Made by a program: the position numbers and the translations under genes
The notes under the pieces: model-generated
Databases searched by the model: none
What the model saw: only the letters and a program-made list of their open reading frames with translations
What the model was told of the DNA's origin: nothing
NCBI RefSeq assembly: GCF_019492055.1
Contig: NZ_JAICBX010000002.1
Coordinates: forward strand, 248,001-312,000
Direction of reading: 5' to 3'
From: Flavimaribacter sediminis
GTDB lineage: Bacteria; Pseudomonadota; Alphaproteobacteria; Rhizobiales; Rhizobiaceae
DNA: 64,000 bases
Shown: one piece after another, positions 20,373 through 29,716 of the stretch
Layout: each line of letters opens with the position of its first letter
Position numbering within the stretch: position 1 is the first letter of the stretch

Positions 20373-21677
20373 TCAATCCGTCAGTTCGACGGGGCGCGGC
20401 CCGCCCCAGGCCCAGTCCAGCAGTTTCGCCGTATGGACCACCGGAACACCGGTCGCCATGCCGATCTGCGTGATGCATCCGACATTGCCTGCGGCGACGA
20501 TATCGGGCTTTGTCGCCTCGATGTTTTTCACTTTTCGGTCGCGCAGACGCGTTGCGATTTCCGGCTGCATTATGTTGTAGGTGCCGGCCGATCCGCAGCA
20601 CAGATGCCCCTCCGCCGGCTCCCTGACGCGAAACCCCGCTTTCTCCAGAAGCAGTCGCGGTTCGAGTTTGATCTTTTGACCATGCTGCATGGAACAGGCC
20701 GAATGATAGGCGACCGTGCGGTCGACGACGATCGCCGGCTCCGGCAGGTCGAGCGTCGCCAGATATTCGGTAATGTCGCGGGCAAGGCCGGAAACCCGGG
20801 CCGCCTTTTCCCTGTAGGCCGGATCCTCGCGCAGCATGAAACCGTAGTCCTTGATCGTCGTGCCGCACCCGGACGCCGTGATGATGATCGCGTCGAGCCC
20901 CTCGCCCTCGATTTCGCGAGTCCAGGCGTCGACATTGACGCGCGCGGCGGCAAGCGACTGCTCCTCACGGCCCATATGATGGACCAGCGAGCCGCAGCAG
21001 GCCTCGCCTTCAGGCACTACGACCTCGACGCCGAGGCGCGTTAACAGCCGTATCGCGGCGGCGTTTGTTTCGGGCTCCAGAACCTGCTGGGCGCAGCCGG
21101 TGAGAAGCGCGACGCGCTGCCTGCGTTTTGCGGACGGGCTGTGGACGCCCGGCTTTGCGAAGGGCGATTTCGGCGCGATGCGCCGTGGCGCCAATTCCAG
21201 CATCGCAGCGAGTGGTCTCAAACCCGGCAGGCGCGCCAGGACCGGACGGAAGGGCCACCCTAGCCGCGCAACGCGAAGCGCTGCGCGAAACCGGTCCGGA
21301 TAGGGCAGCACCATTGTCAGCACTTGCCGGATAAACCGGTCCATCACAGGTCTTTTGTAAGTCTTTTCGATATGCGCCCGGGCGTGATCGACCAGATGCA
21401 TGTAGTGCACGCCGGAGGGACAGGTCGTCATGCAGGACAGGCACGACAGGCAGCGGTCGATATGGCGGACCACCGTCTCGTCCGCCGGCCGGTCGTTTTC
21501 CAGCATGTCCTTGATGAGATAGATGCGGCCGCGCGGGCTGTCGAGTTCGTTGCCGAGCGTCACATAGGTCGGGCAGGTGGCCGTGCAGAAGCCGCAATGG
21601 ACGCAGCTTCTGAGGATCTTTTCGGATTCGGCGACGGCGCTGTCTCTGAGCTGCTCAGCCGAAAATTGCGTCTGCAT
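20373..21677 (-). CDS. glcF: Glycolate oxidase iron-sulfur subunit
   Basis: GlcF is the electron-transfer subunit of glycolate oxidase (GlcDEF), which oxidises glycolate to glyoxylate. The 434-residue protein has two [4Fe-4S] motifs, Cys25/28/31/35 in CVHCGFCTATCP and Cys76/79/82/86 in CLSCLSCMTTCP. It then has two CCG-type cysteine-rich domains (EACCGSLVHHMG near 226; LCCGSAGTYN near 358). It is the last gene of the glc operon, after an interposed DUF4870 gene 15 bases upstream. It ends stop-to-stop with hisG. Confidence 0.95.
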   Translation of the reverse strand: MQTQFSAEQLRDSAVAESEKILRSCVHCGFCTATCPTYVTLGNELDSPRGRIYLIKDMLENDRPADETVVRHIDRCLSCLSCMTTCPSGVHYMHLVDHARAHIEKTYKRPVMDRFIRQVLTMVLPYPDRFRAALRVARLGWPFRPVLARLPGLRPLAAMLELAPRRIAPKSPFAKPGVHSPSAKRRQRVALLTGCAQQVLEPETNAAAIRLLTRLGVEVVVPEGEACCGSLVHHMGREEQSLAAARVNVDAWTREIEGEGLDAIIITASGCGTTIKDYGFMLREDPAYREKAARVSGLARDITEYLATLDLPEPAIVVDRTVAYHSACSMQHGQKIKLEPRLLLEKAGFRVREPAEGHLCCGSAGTYNIMQPEIATRLRDRKVKNIEATKPDIVAAGNVGCITQIGMATGVPVVHTAKLLDWAWGGPRPVELTD

Positions 21678-21692
21678 GCCTGTTTCGCCGCC

Positions 21693-22067
21693 TCAGAACA
21701 GCCAGGTGTCGACATTGGCGACAGGCTCGTTGCGCGCAAGCAACTGGATCCCTTTAATGCAGCGAATAACGTACCAGACGAGGGCAACGATCATCAGGAT
21801 GAACCCGATGCCTACAACCGCCAGAACAGTACAGATGATCGAATAAAGCACGCCAATCCAGAACGTCCGGATTGCATACGTATAATGCGTATCGATCCAG
21901 TCTTCCGATTTTCCGCGGTTGATATAGGCGAATACCAATCCGACTATGACGGAAAGCCCGATCGCCAGACTGACAAGATACAGAATATAGACGAGCTGCG
22001 CGTTCTGCTTGCCCGGGTCGAACCAGCCGGCGGCGTTTTCACCCTGGTTGTTCTGCATATCCGACAT
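21693..22067 (-). CDS. DUF4870-like small membrane protein inserted in the glc operon
   Basis: This 124-residue protein has three hydrophobic helices at about 24-46, 65-88 and 86-108 and a soluble, Asn/Gln-rich N-terminus. The layout (Tic20/DUF4870 type) and the segment DWIDTHYTYAIRTFWIG fit small inner-membrane proteins whose function is unknown. GGAGAGGA lies just upstream of ATG 22067. It lies between glcE and glcF on the same strand, 67 bases after glcE and 15 before glcF, so it is probably transcribed with them. Its link to glycolate oxidation is inferred only from position. Confidence 0.8.
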   Translation of the reverse strand: MSDMQNNQGENAAGWFDPGKQNAQLVYILYLVSLAIGLSVIVGLVFAYINRGKSEDWIDTHYTYAIRTFWIGVLYSIICTVLAVVGIGFILMIVALVWYVIRCIKGIQLLARNEPVANVDTWLF

Positions 22068-22134
22068 AGCGTCCTCTCCGTTTTCGAACCTTCCAGCGGC
22101 ACTGTATCACAGTCGCTGATCGTGGCTACCGTGT

Positions 22135-23364
22135 TCACATGAAGCCGGACATGCGACCCGGATTGAGGACCCCCGCCGGATCGAACTGCTCCTTCAACCG
22201 CTGCGACAGGGCTGCGAGCGCTTTCGGCTGCGGTTCGAAAACCGGAACGGAGGCGCGCAGGGCCGCAGGGGCGCGCGCAAGCGTCGCGTGGCCGCCGCCG
22301 AGTTTCGCAATGGTCCGCCGCACAATGTCGGCCTCGGCGTCGGCTTCCATCCGCAGCCAGACGAGACCACCCTGCCAGTCGTAGTAGGCGTCGACGCCGG
22401 TTTGCAGGCGAAGACTGCCGACAAGCACATGGCCCTGCGACGGCGCAATGGAAATGCGCCAGACGGCGCGCTGCGTGCCGTCACAGAAGGGTTTTACGTC
22501 GCGGATCTCCCGCCAGAGAACAGCCGAGGTTTCAGCATCCAGGCTCTCACAGGGACCAACCTTCCCCAGAATTTCGCGCAACCGTTTTTCGCGATAACGC
22601 ACCGATGGTTCGAAGCCTTCGAGACGGAAAACCGTCGCCGACCCGTCCGGCAGTCCGCGGTCGATGAAATGAGACCGCACGCTTTCGGGAAGGTGGGCCG
22701 CCGCCGACACTTCCGTGTCGGACCCCATGGCGTGCGCCATGACATCGGCCGCATCGCCGTCGGCAAGGCCGCTCAAAACAAGCGTCGAACTGGTTTCCGA
22801 TTTCGGAAGCACCTTGAAAGTCAGTTCCGTGAAGACGCCCAGCGTGCCCCAGGATCCTGAGAGACCGCGCGACAGATCATAGCCGGTGACGTTCTTCACC
22901 ACCCTGCCGCCGGACTTGATGACGTCGCCGCGGCCCGTCACTGCGCGAATGCCGAGGACATGGTCGCGGGCCGCTCCCGCCTTGATGCGGCGGGGTCCGG
23001 ACAAATTGCAGGCAAGGAGGCCGCCGACCGTGCCACGCTCGCCTTCGCTTCCCAAAAGCCCGCGATAATCCAATGGCTCGAACTGGAGCTCCTGGTTGTT
23101 CTCGTCGAGCAGCGCTTCGATCTCGGCGACGGACGTGCCGGCGCGCGCCGTCAACACCAGTTCCTCCGGTTCGTAGAGCGTGACGCCGGACACCGCCGAG
23201 AGATCCAGGGTGTCCGCAACCTGCATGGGCGCGCCAATGCCGCGCTTCGAGCCGTGGCCGAGGATTTCGAGCGGCTTTCTCTCGGAAACCGCCCAGGACA
23301 CCGTGTCTAGAACCTGCTTCTCGTCCTGCGGTCGCAAGACTTCGTCGGTCGGATACGCGGACAT
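22135..23364 (-). CDS. glcE: Glycolate oxidase FAD-binding subunit
   Basis: GlcE is the second FAD-domain subunit of glycolate oxidase. From ATG 23364 the protein has 409 residues and begins MSAYPTDEVLRPQDEKQVLDTVSWAV. It has a PCMH-type FAD-binding domain (about 10-185), with GHGSKRGIG, TARAGTSVAEIEALL and GGRVVKNVTGYDLSRG, and a C-terminal FAD-linked oxidase part. An open frame extends to 23499 but overlaps glcD. The gene starts five bases after the glcD stop. Confidence 0.94.
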   Translation of the reverse strand: MSAYPTDEVLRPQDEKQVLDTVSWAVSERKPLEILGHGSKRGIGAPMQVADTLDLSAVSGVTLYEPEELVLTARAGTSVAEIEALLDENNQELQFEPLDYRGLLGSEGERGTVGGLLACNLSGPRRIKAGAARDHVLGIRAVTGRGDVIKSGGRVVKNVTGYDLSRGLSGSWGTLGVFTELTFKVLPKSETSSTLVLSGLADGDAADVMAHAMGSDTEVSAAAHLPESVRSHFIDRGLPDGSATVFRLEGFEPSVRYREKRLREILGKVGPCESLDAETSAVLWREIRDVKPFCDGTQRAVWRISIAPSQGHVLVGSLRLQTGVDAYYDWQGGLVWLRMEADAEADIVRRTIAKLGGGHATLARAPAALRASVPVFEPQPKALAALSQRLKEQFDPAGVLNPGRMSGFM

Positions 23365-23369
23365 CTCTG

Positions 23370-24866
23370 TCAGAACCTCGGAATGTCCGGAAACGGCAAC
23401 TGACCACGGGAAATGTGCATGCGGCCCATTTCCGCGCAACGATGCAGTTCCGGAAACACCTTGCCCGGATTGAGCAGGTGCTTTTCGTCGAAGGCGCATT
23501 TGACGCGGATTTGCTGGTTGAGATCCTCCTCATTGAACATTTCCGGCATGAGGTCCCGCTTCTCCACGCCAACGCCGTGTTCTCCCGTCAGCACACCGCC
23601 CACCTCGACGCAGAGCCGCAGGATGTCGTTGCCGAAATCCTCGGCGCTCTGCAACTCGCCGGGCTTGTTGGCGTCATACAGGATCAACGGATGCAGATTG
23701 CCGTCGCCGGCGTGGAAGACATTGGCGACGGCCAGGCCGTATTTTTCGGAGAGGCTCCGCATGCCGGCGAGCACCTGAGGCAGCGCCTTGCGCGGAATGG
23801 TGCCGTCCATGCAGTAGTAGTCCGGCGAGATGCGCCCGACGGCCGGAAACGCCGCCTTGCGGCCGGCCCAGAAGCGCTGCCTTTCCTCTTCGCTTTCGGA
23901 CACGCGCGAGGTCACGCAGCCATTCGATCCGGCGATGCGCTCGACTTCGCCGATCAGCGCCTCGACTTCTGCGGCCGGACCGTCAAGTTCAACGATCAGC
24001 AGAGCTTCGACATCCAGCGGGTAGCCGGCGTGGACAAAATCTTCAGCCGCCTTGATCGCCAGCCTGTCCATCATCTCCATGCCGCCCGGAATAATGCCGG
24101 CGCCGATAATGTCGGCGACGCACTGGCCGGCCTGCTCGCTGGTCGGAAAACCGATCAGCACAGCGCGCGCGGTTTCCGGCTTGCGCAGGATCCGCACCGT
24201 GACTTCCGTGACCACGCCGAGCAGGCCTTCCGATCCAGTCATGAGACCCAGAATATCGTAGCCGGCGCTGTCGAGATGCCTGCCGCCGACGCGAATCACG
24301 TCCCCGTTGATCAACACCATCTCGATGCCCAGAACATTGTTGGTCGTCAGGCCGTATTTCAGGCAATGGACGCCGCCGGCGTTCTCCGCGACGTTGCCGC
24401 CGATCGAACAGGCGATCTGCGACGAGGGATCGGGCGCGTAATAGAAACCGTCACCGGCGACCGCATTGGTGATGCCGAGATTGGTGACGCCCGGCTGCAC
24501 GACGGCGACGCGATTGTCGTAATCGATCTCGAGGATGCGGTTGAAGCGCGACATGACCAGAAGCACGGCGTCCTGCAACGGCAGCGCGCCGCCGGAAAGG
24601 GAGGTGCCGGAGCCGCGCGGCACAACGCGGACGCCGTATCGGTGGCAGTATTTCAGCACGCGCGAAACCTGTTCGACGGTTTCCGGCAGAACGACGACGA
24701 GCGGCAATTGGCGATAGGCGGTGAGACCGTCCGTCTCGAAGGCGCGCATCTCGTTGGTCGTATCGACGACCCCCTCGCCCGGCACGATATCGCGCAGATC
24801 GTCGACGATGCGCGCGCGCTCGGCGAGCGTCTTGACGTCGGGGTCCGGCATTCGCGGTCCTGTCAT
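23370..24866 (-). CDS. glcD: Glycolate oxidase subunit GlcD (FAD-linked oxidase)
   Basis: GlcD is the catalytic flavoprotein of glycolate oxidase. The 498-residue protein has the PCMH FAD domain (about 55-230) with VPRGSGTSLSGGALP and the segment DPSSQIACSIGGNVAENAGG. It also has the FAD-linked oxidase C-terminal domain with VFHAGDGNLHPLI and TGEHGVGVEKR. An ideal ribosome binding site AGGAGG lies eight bases before ATG 24866. It is the first gene of glcD-glcE-(DUF4870)-glcF and is divergent from a LysR-type regulator 84 bases away, the likely controller. Confidence 0.96.
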   Translation of the reverse strand: MTGPRMPDPDVKTLAERARIVDDLRDIVPGEGVVDTTNEMRAFETDGLTAYRQLPLVVVLPETVEQVSRVLKYCHRYGVRVVPRGSGTSLSGGALPLQDAVLLVMSRFNRILEIDYDNRVAVVQPGVTNLGITNAVAGDGFYYAPDPSSQIACSIGGNVAENAGGVHCLKYGLTTNNVLGIEMVLINGDVIRVGGRHLDSAGYDILGLMTGSEGLLGVVTEVTVRILRKPETARAVLIGFPTSEQAGQCVADIIGAGIIPGGMEMMDRLAIKAAEDFVHAGYPLDVEALLIVELDGPAAEVEALIGEVERIAGSNGCVTSRVSESEEERQRFWAGRKAAFPAVGRISPDYYCMDGTIPRKALPQVLAGMRSLSEKYGLAVANVFHAGDGNLHPLILYDANKPGELQSAEDFGNDILRLCVEVGGVLTGEHGVGVEKRDLMPEMFNEEDLNQQIRVKCAFDEKHLLNPGKVFPELHRCAEMGRMHISRGQLPFPDIPRF

Positions 24867-24913
24867 GGCGGCCTCCTCCTGCCGAATTCACGGCTTCAAT
24901 TCATTGCTGACTG

Positions 24914-24923
24914 GTTCTAGAAC
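24914..24923. promoter_or_regulatory. Candidate LysR operator between glcD and the regulator gene
   Basis: GTTCTAGAAC is a perfect 10-bp palindrome in the 84-base gap between the two divergent start codons. LysR proteins bind short dyads of the T-N11-A type in such gaps, so this is the best candidate site. It is short, and the assignment is an inference. Confidence 0.35.
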
Positions 24924-24950
24924 ACAGAAACGAACGGAAGCAAAATCATT

Positions 24951-25847
24951 ATGCAGAATCTCGGCGATCTGGAAATATTCGCGCAGGTTGTCGCAACCGG
25001 CAGCCTGTCGGCGGCGGGCCGCGAACTGGGGCTTTCGCCCGCGATGGTCTCCAAGCGGCTGAAGCGACTGGAGGACAGTCTCGGCACGCGCCTCGTGCAG
25101 CGCACGACGCGCCAGGTCTCCCTGATGGAGACCGGCAAGGGTTTCTACGAGCGCGTCACCGCCATACTGGCCGGCATCGAGGAAGCGCAAGCCTTCGCCG
25201 CAAGACGGTCGCAGCAGGCGCGCGGCGTGCTCAAGGTGTCCGCGCCGACCTCCTTCGGCCGCATGCATATCGCGCCCAATCTCAAGGCTTTCATGGGCGC
25301 CAATCCGGATCTTTCGATCGATCTTTCGCTGAGCGACCGCTTCGTCGACATCGTCGCAGACGGATTCGATATCGCTATCCGCATCGGCGAACTCGCCGAT
25401 TCCAGCCTCGTCGCCCGAAGGCTGGCGCCTGTCAGGCGGATTCTGTGCGCGACGCCGGACTATCTCGCCCGTCACGGCAGCCCACAAACCATCGCGGACC
25501 TTTCGAACCATGTCCTGTTGCCGCCGCACAACAACGACCCCTGGCGACTGGAAGGACCGGACGGACCGCTCGTCTACCGGCCCGACGGACCGCTGATGAC
25601 GAATTCCAGCGAGGTGATCCGGGAATGCGTGATCTCCGGTCTCGGCATCGCGCTCCGCTCAACCTGGGACATATCGGCGGAACTGAAAGCGGGCAGGCTG
25701 ACGCAAGTGTTGCCGGCCTATGAGGGCTCGCGCAATCTCGCCGTCTACGCGGTCTACGCCAGCCGCCAGTTCCTGCCGGCCAAGATTCGCGTTTTCGTCG
25801 ACTACTGGGCGGAGCTGTTCGGGCCGCGGCCCTATTGGGAGAATTAG
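24951..25847 (+). CDS. LysR family transcriptional regulator, divergent from glcDEF
   Basis: The 298-residue protein has an N-terminal winged helix-turn-helix (about 4-62, LEIFAQVVATGSLSAAGRELGLSPAMVSKRLKRLE) and a C-terminal effector-binding domain (about 90-290, VSAPTSFGRMHIAPNLKAFM). This sequence type resembles the CrgA/DmlR subgroup. Placement head-to-head with glcD suggests that it senses glycolate or a related metabolite and controls the glc operon. E. coli uses the GntR-type GlcC for this, so regulation here would be of a different kind. Confidence 0.92.
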   Translation: MQNLGDLEIFAQVVATGSLSAAGRELGLSPAMVSKRLKRLEDSLGTRLVQRTTRQVSLMETGKGFYERVTAILAGIEEAQAFAARRSQQARGVLKVSAPTSFGRMHIAPNLKAFMGANPDLSIDLSLSDRFVDIVADGFDIAIRIGELADSSLVARRLAPVRRILCATPDYLARHGSPQTIADLSNHVLLPPHNNDPWRLEGPDGPLVYRPDGPLMTNSSEVIRECVISGLGIALRSTWDISAELKAGRLTQVLPAYEGSRNLAVYAVYASRQFLPAKIRVFVDYWAELFGPRPYWEN

Positions 25848-25962
25848 CCGATGGTCCGGCGCGCTCATCACAAACAATTGACGAAATTCAGGCCCGTTTG
25901 ATAGCGTCGCGCGATGCGTTGGAGGCATCCGCCTCCGACACTCCTTTCAAGGCGCGCAGGCC

Positions 25963-26646
25963 ATGACACGCATTCTCTCGATCATGCACGAATTTCCGGC
26001 AGAAACGGATCGCGGCACGCTGCATTTAATGTCGCAGGGGTTCGAGGTCGAGGAGATACGACCCTATCTCGGCGAGGCGCTGCCGGACCTCACCGACGAT
26101 ATCGCGGGCGTGAAAATCCAGGGCGGCGCGCAATTTGTTTCCGATCTCGAGGCTTTTCCCTATCTGCGCGACGAGGCGGAGTTCGCGCGCGCCGTCATGG
26201 AGCGCGGCATACCGCTGCTCGGCATCTGTCTCGGGGGGCAGCTGATTGCGCATGTGCTGGACGCGACCGTTGACTACCATCCGGAGGAAAATGTCGCGCT
26301 CGGTTATTACCCGCTTCGCCCGACAGGCGCCGGTCTCGACTGGTTTCCGGAAGAGTTCATCGTGCTCGCCGCCAATGCGCAGGGTTTCGACTGTCCGGCC
26401 GGTGCGACCTTGCTGGCCGCGGGCGACGTGTTTCCCAATCAGGCCTTCATCTACGGCGACCGCACCATCGCCTTCCAGTTTCACCCGGAAGTGACGCGTC
26501 CGATGCTCGATCGCTGGCAGCAGGAACTGTCCCACAATATCGGCAAGCCCGGAACCCAGTCGGTGGAGGAACAGAACCGCGGCTTCGACCTGCACAACGA
26601 GACGCTCGGCGCGTGGTATTTCGATTTTCTGGACCGCTTCTTCTGA
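25963..26646 (+). CDS. Class I glutamine amidotransferase family protein
   Basis: This stand-alone GATase1-fold protein of 227 residues has the catalytic triad in place: Cys89 in GICLGGQL, His174 and Glu176 in FHPEVT. Such proteins resemble the GMP-synthase amidotransferase subunit and are often hydrolases or gamma-glutamyl-substrate enzymes rather than part of a synthetase. No synthetase partner is nearby. It is flanked by a LysR regulator upstream and a LysE-type exporter 57 bases downstream; co-transcription with the latter is possible. The substrate is unknown. Confidence 0.88.
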   Translation: MTRILSIMHEFPAETDRGTLHLMSQGFEVEEIRPYLGEALPDLTDDIAGVKIQGGAQFVSDLEAFPYLRDEAEFARAVMERGIPLLGICLGGQLIAHVLDATVDYHPEENVALGYYPLRPTGAGLDWFPEEFIVLAANAQGFDCPAGATLLAAGDVFPNQAFIYGDRTIAFQFHPEVTRPMLDRWQQELSHNIGKPGTQSVEEQNRGFDLHNETLGAWYFDFLDRFF

Positions 26647-26703
26647 CGCGTCTCGGGAAAATAACTTATTGCGCGCAACCAGCCAGAGAACTATCGTCCG
26701 TCC

Positions 26704-27336
26704 ATGCCTGTATCATCTGAAATTCTGCTGACCTTCATGCTCGCCAGCTTTGTGCTGCTGGTCATTCCGGGACCGACCATCATCATGGTCATTTCCCAGG
26801 CGCTTGCGCATGGCCGGCGCGTCGCTTTCGCCAGCGTTGCAGGCGTGGGGCTCGGCGACCTGGCGGCCGCATCGCTGTCAATCATCGGGGTCGGAACCAT
26901 TCTGGCGACTTCGGCGACCGTTTTCATGATCGTCAAATGGCTGGGCGCGGCCTATCTGATTTACATCGGCGTAAAGATGTGGCGCGACCCGGTGAGCTTG
27001 CCGGAGTTCGATTTTGACGGCGGCGCCCAGCGCTCCCGCTGGCCGGTGTTTCGCGACTCCTTTCTGGTGACGCTCTTCAACCCGAAAGGCATCGTCTTCT
27101 TCATGGCGTTTGTGCCGCAATTCATCACGCCGTCGGCGCCGTTCGCGCCTCAGGCGTCGATCTTCGTCGCGGTCTTCGTGATACTGGGCATCGCGAACGC
27201 CTGGGCCTATGCGCTGCTTGCCAGCGGCGCCCGGCAGGTCATCCGGCGCCCGGCTGTTTTGAGAGCCGCCTCGCGCAGCGGCGCGGTCATGCTGATCGGC
27301 GCAGGCGTCGCGTCGGCCTTTGCCCGCCGAAGCTGA
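26704..27336 (+). CDS. LysE family translocator (amino-acid exporter)
   Basis: This 210-residue inner-membrane protein of the LysE/RhtB superfamily exports amino acids or derivatives. It shows the family start ([27 protein letters not shown]) and the conserved [16 protein letters not shown] near 120-135, with about six hydrophobic helices. The start ATG 26704 gives the normal length. It lies between an amidotransferase and rsmE. The exported substrate cannot be read from sequence. Confidence 0.92.
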   Translation: MPVSSEILLTFMLASFVLLVIPGPTIIMVISQALAHGRRVAFASVAGVGLGDLAAASLSIIGVGTILATSATVFMIVKWLGAAYLIYIGVKMWRDPVSLPEFDFDGGAQRSRWPVFRDSFLVTLFNPKGIVFFMAFVPQFITPSAPFAPQASIFVAVFVILGIANAWAYALLASGARQVIRRPAVLRAASRSGAVMLIGAGVASAFARRS

Positions 27337-27356
27337 ACGACGCCAAAAGCCTCTTC

Positions 27357-28091
27357 ATGCGCGCCAATTTCAGAATGCAGCGACTTTACGTCGATCAGCC
27401 GATCGGGAAAGACGCGCGTCTGCCGACCGACCGGGACCAGTTCAATTACCTGGCAAACGTGTTGCGCTACGCCGAAGGCGACCGGGTTCTCGTCTTCAAC
27501 GGCCGCGACGGCGAATGGTCGGCGCGCATCGCCTATACCGCCCGCAAGCGGATAGAACTTGTTATCGACGAACAGACGCGCCTGCAGCCTGAGGCGCCTG
27601 ACCTCGTTTACCTTTTCGCGCCCCTGAAACAGGGCCGGCTCGACTACATGATCCAGAAGGCTGTCGAGATGGGCGCCGGCGTCTTGCAGCCGGCGCTGAC
27701 CCATCACACGCAGAGCCACAAGATCAACATGGCGAAAATGGAGCGCTATGCGATAGAGGCCGCGGAACAATGCGGCGTACTCGCCATTCCCGAAGCGCGC
27801 GATCCGCAACCGCTCGCTGAACTCCTGAACGGTTGGGAAGCGTCGCGCCGCATCATCTTCTGCGACGAAGGAGCGCAAACACACAACCCGATCGAGATTC
27901 TGCAGGCGGTGACGGAGGACAAGCTGGCGCTGCTGATCGGCCCGGAAGGCGGATTTTCCGACGACGAGCGCGATCTGCTGCATTCCCTCGACTTCGTGAC
28001 GGCAATACCGCTTGGGCCGCGCATTCTGCGCGCCGATACGGCGGCGGTCGCCGCCCTGGCGGTCTTACAGTCAACCATCGGCGACTGGTAG
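27357..28091 (+). CDS. rsmE: 16S rRNA (uracil(1498)-N(3))-methyltransferase
   Basis: RsmE is a SPOUT-fold SAM-dependent enzyme that methylates N3 of U1498 in 16S rRNA. The 244-residue protein has the N-terminal PUA-like domain (about 1-75) and the C-terminal knotted domain, with [19 protein letters not shown] and [15 protein letters not shown]. The motif [16 protein letters not shown] is the SAM-binding knot. It follows the LysE gene by 20 bases on the same strand and precedes gshA, a neighbourhood often seen in Rhizobiales. Confidence 0.95.
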   Translation: MRANFRMQRLYVDQPIGKDARLPTDRDQFNYLANVLRYAEGDRVLVFNGRDGEWSARIAYTARKRIELVIDEQTRLQPEAPDLVYLFAPLKQGRLDYMIQKAVEMGAGVLQPALTHHTQSHKINMAKMERYAIEAAEQCGVLAIPEARDPQPLAELLNGWEASRRIIFCDEGAQTHNPIEILQAVTEDKLALLIGPEGGFSDDERDLLHSLDFVTAIPLGPRILRADTAAVAALAVLQSTIGDW

Positions 28092-28230
28092 CATGAAAGA
28101 TTATCTAGAATTTCTGAACGATCAGGTCAGCGCTTTTCACTTGCGCCGAACGCCAATCCGGTCCAAGCAGCACGGCGAGAAACGTCACCCTACTGTCACG
28201 GCCATGTGGCCCGAGTACCAGAGCTGACCC

Positions 28231-29604
28231 ATGGCGCGAGATACGACCAACCAGACACCTGTATCGTCCATCGACGACCTCGTCTCCTACCTGGCGGAGG
28301 GATGCAAGCCGCCCGAGAAATTCCGGATCGGCACCGAGCACGAGAAATTCGCCTTCTTCCGCGAGGACAAATCCCCGGTTCCCTATGAGGGGCCCCGCTC
28401 GATTTCGGCGCTCCTGAACGGCATGCACGAGCTGCTCGGCTGGGAGCCGATCATTGACGCCGGCAAGATTATCGGCCTCGTCGAGCCGACCGGCATGGGC
28501 GCCATTTCGCTGGAGCCGGGCGGCCAGTTCGAACTGTCCGGCGCGCCTCTGGAGAACATTCACCAGACCTGCCGCGAATCAAACGCGCATCTGGCGCAGT
28601 TGCGCGAAGTCGCAGAACCGATGGGCATTGGTTTTCTGGGCCTCGGCGGCAGTCCGAAATGGACGCGCGAGGAAACGCCGCGCATGCCGAAGTCGCGCTA
28701 CGACATCATGACGAACTACATGACCAAGGTCGGCAGCCAGGGCCTCGACATGATGTATCGCACCTGCACGATCCAGGTGAACCTCGACTTTTCGTCAGAG
28801 GCGGACATGCGCCGCAAAATGCAGGTTTCCCTGAAGCTTCAGCCGCTGGCGACGGCGCTGTTCGCCTTTTCGCCTTTTACGGAAGGAAAACCGAACGGCC
28901 TGCTTTCCTGGCGCTCGAACATCTGGCGCGACACCGACAAGGATCGCACCGGCATCCTGCCCTTCGCCTTCGCGCCCGACTACGGCTTCGCCGACTATGT
29001 GGAATGGGCGCTGGACATTCCAATGTATTTCGTTCTGCGGGATGGAAAATATCACGACTGCACGCATGTCACCTTCCGGCAATTCATGAACGGGGCGCTG
29101 AAGGATGAACTGCCCGACGGCGTGGCCAATATGGGCGACTGGACAAACCATCTTTCGACGCTGTTTCCCGAAGTGCGGTTGAAGCAGTTTCTGGAGATGC
29201 GCGGCGCCGACGGCGGCCCCTGGCGCAAGATCTGCGCCCTGCCCGCCTTCTGGGTCGGGCTGCTCTATGACGAAACGTCACTATACGCCGCTGAAGAACT
29301 CACGAAGGACTGGACCGTCGAACAGGTGCAAACGTTGCGCGACGATGTTCCGGCAAAGGGGCTCGACGCTGAAATCAACGGCGTCGACCTGCATACGCTG
29401 TCGCGGCAGGTGCTCGGCCTGTCCAGGCAGGGCCTGCAACGTCGGGCCCGCCTCAACGATGACGGCAATGACGAAACGCACTTCCTGGCGCCGCTGGAAG
29501 AAACCGTGGCGCGCGGCAAGACGGCGGCCGGCCTTCTGCTCGACCTCTACCACGGCAAATGGCAGGAATCGGTGGAGCCGGTTTTCGAGGAATTCTCGTA
29601 CTGA
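28231..29604 (+). CDS. gshA: Glutamate-cysteine ligase (plant/alphaproteobacterial type)
   Basis: This enzyme joins glutamate and cysteine in the first, rate-limiting step of glutathione synthesis. The 457-residue protein belongs to the class shared by plants and alphaproteobacteria, unlike the E. coli enzyme. It shows FRIGTEHEKFAFF near residues 31-43, LEPGGQFELSGAPL near 96-109, and MYRTCTIQVNLDF near 175. It lies about 140 bases after rsmE. Glutathione transferases elsewhere in the window use its product. Confidence 0.95.
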   Translation: MARDTTNQTPVSSIDDLVSYLAEGCKPPEKFRIGTEHEKFAFFREDKSPVPYEGPRSISALLNGMHELLGWEPIIDAGKIIGLVEPTGMGAISLEPGGQFELSGAPLENIHQTCRESNAHLAQLREVAEPMGIGFLGLGGSPKWTREETPRMPKSRYDIMTNYMTKVGSQGLDMMYRTCTIQVNLDFSSEADMRRKMQVSLKLQPLATALFAFSPFTEGKPNGLLSWRSNIWRDTDKDRTGILPFAFAPDYGFADYVEWALDIPMYFVLRDGKYHDCTHVTFRQFMNGALKDELPDGVANMGDWTNHLSTLFPEVRLKQFLEMRGADGGPWRKICALPAFWVGLLYDETSLYAAEELTKDWTVEQVQTLRDDVPAKGLDAEINGVDLHTLSRQVLGLSRQGLQRRARLNDDGNDETHFLAPLEETVARGKTAAGLLLDLYHGKWQESVEPVFEEFSY

Positions 29605-29716
29605 TCGCGCTGTGCGGCCGGGCGAACACTGCCCTTTCGCTTCATCCTTTCTGAACATATACTCGGCAGAACGCCTGCATGCACACGCAACAGGCAGCGA
29701 AAGGATGTGTCCGGCC

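Noticed and set aside
23415..24920. Plus-strand open frame of 501 codons opposite glcD
   Set aside because: glcD has full FAD-domain motifs and an ideal ribosome binding site. The opposite frame has none.
28093..28227. Short open frame (44 codons) between rsmE and gshA
   Set aside because: It has no ribosome binding site of note, no similarity I recognise, and ends in the gshA leader. A real peptide cannot be excluded.
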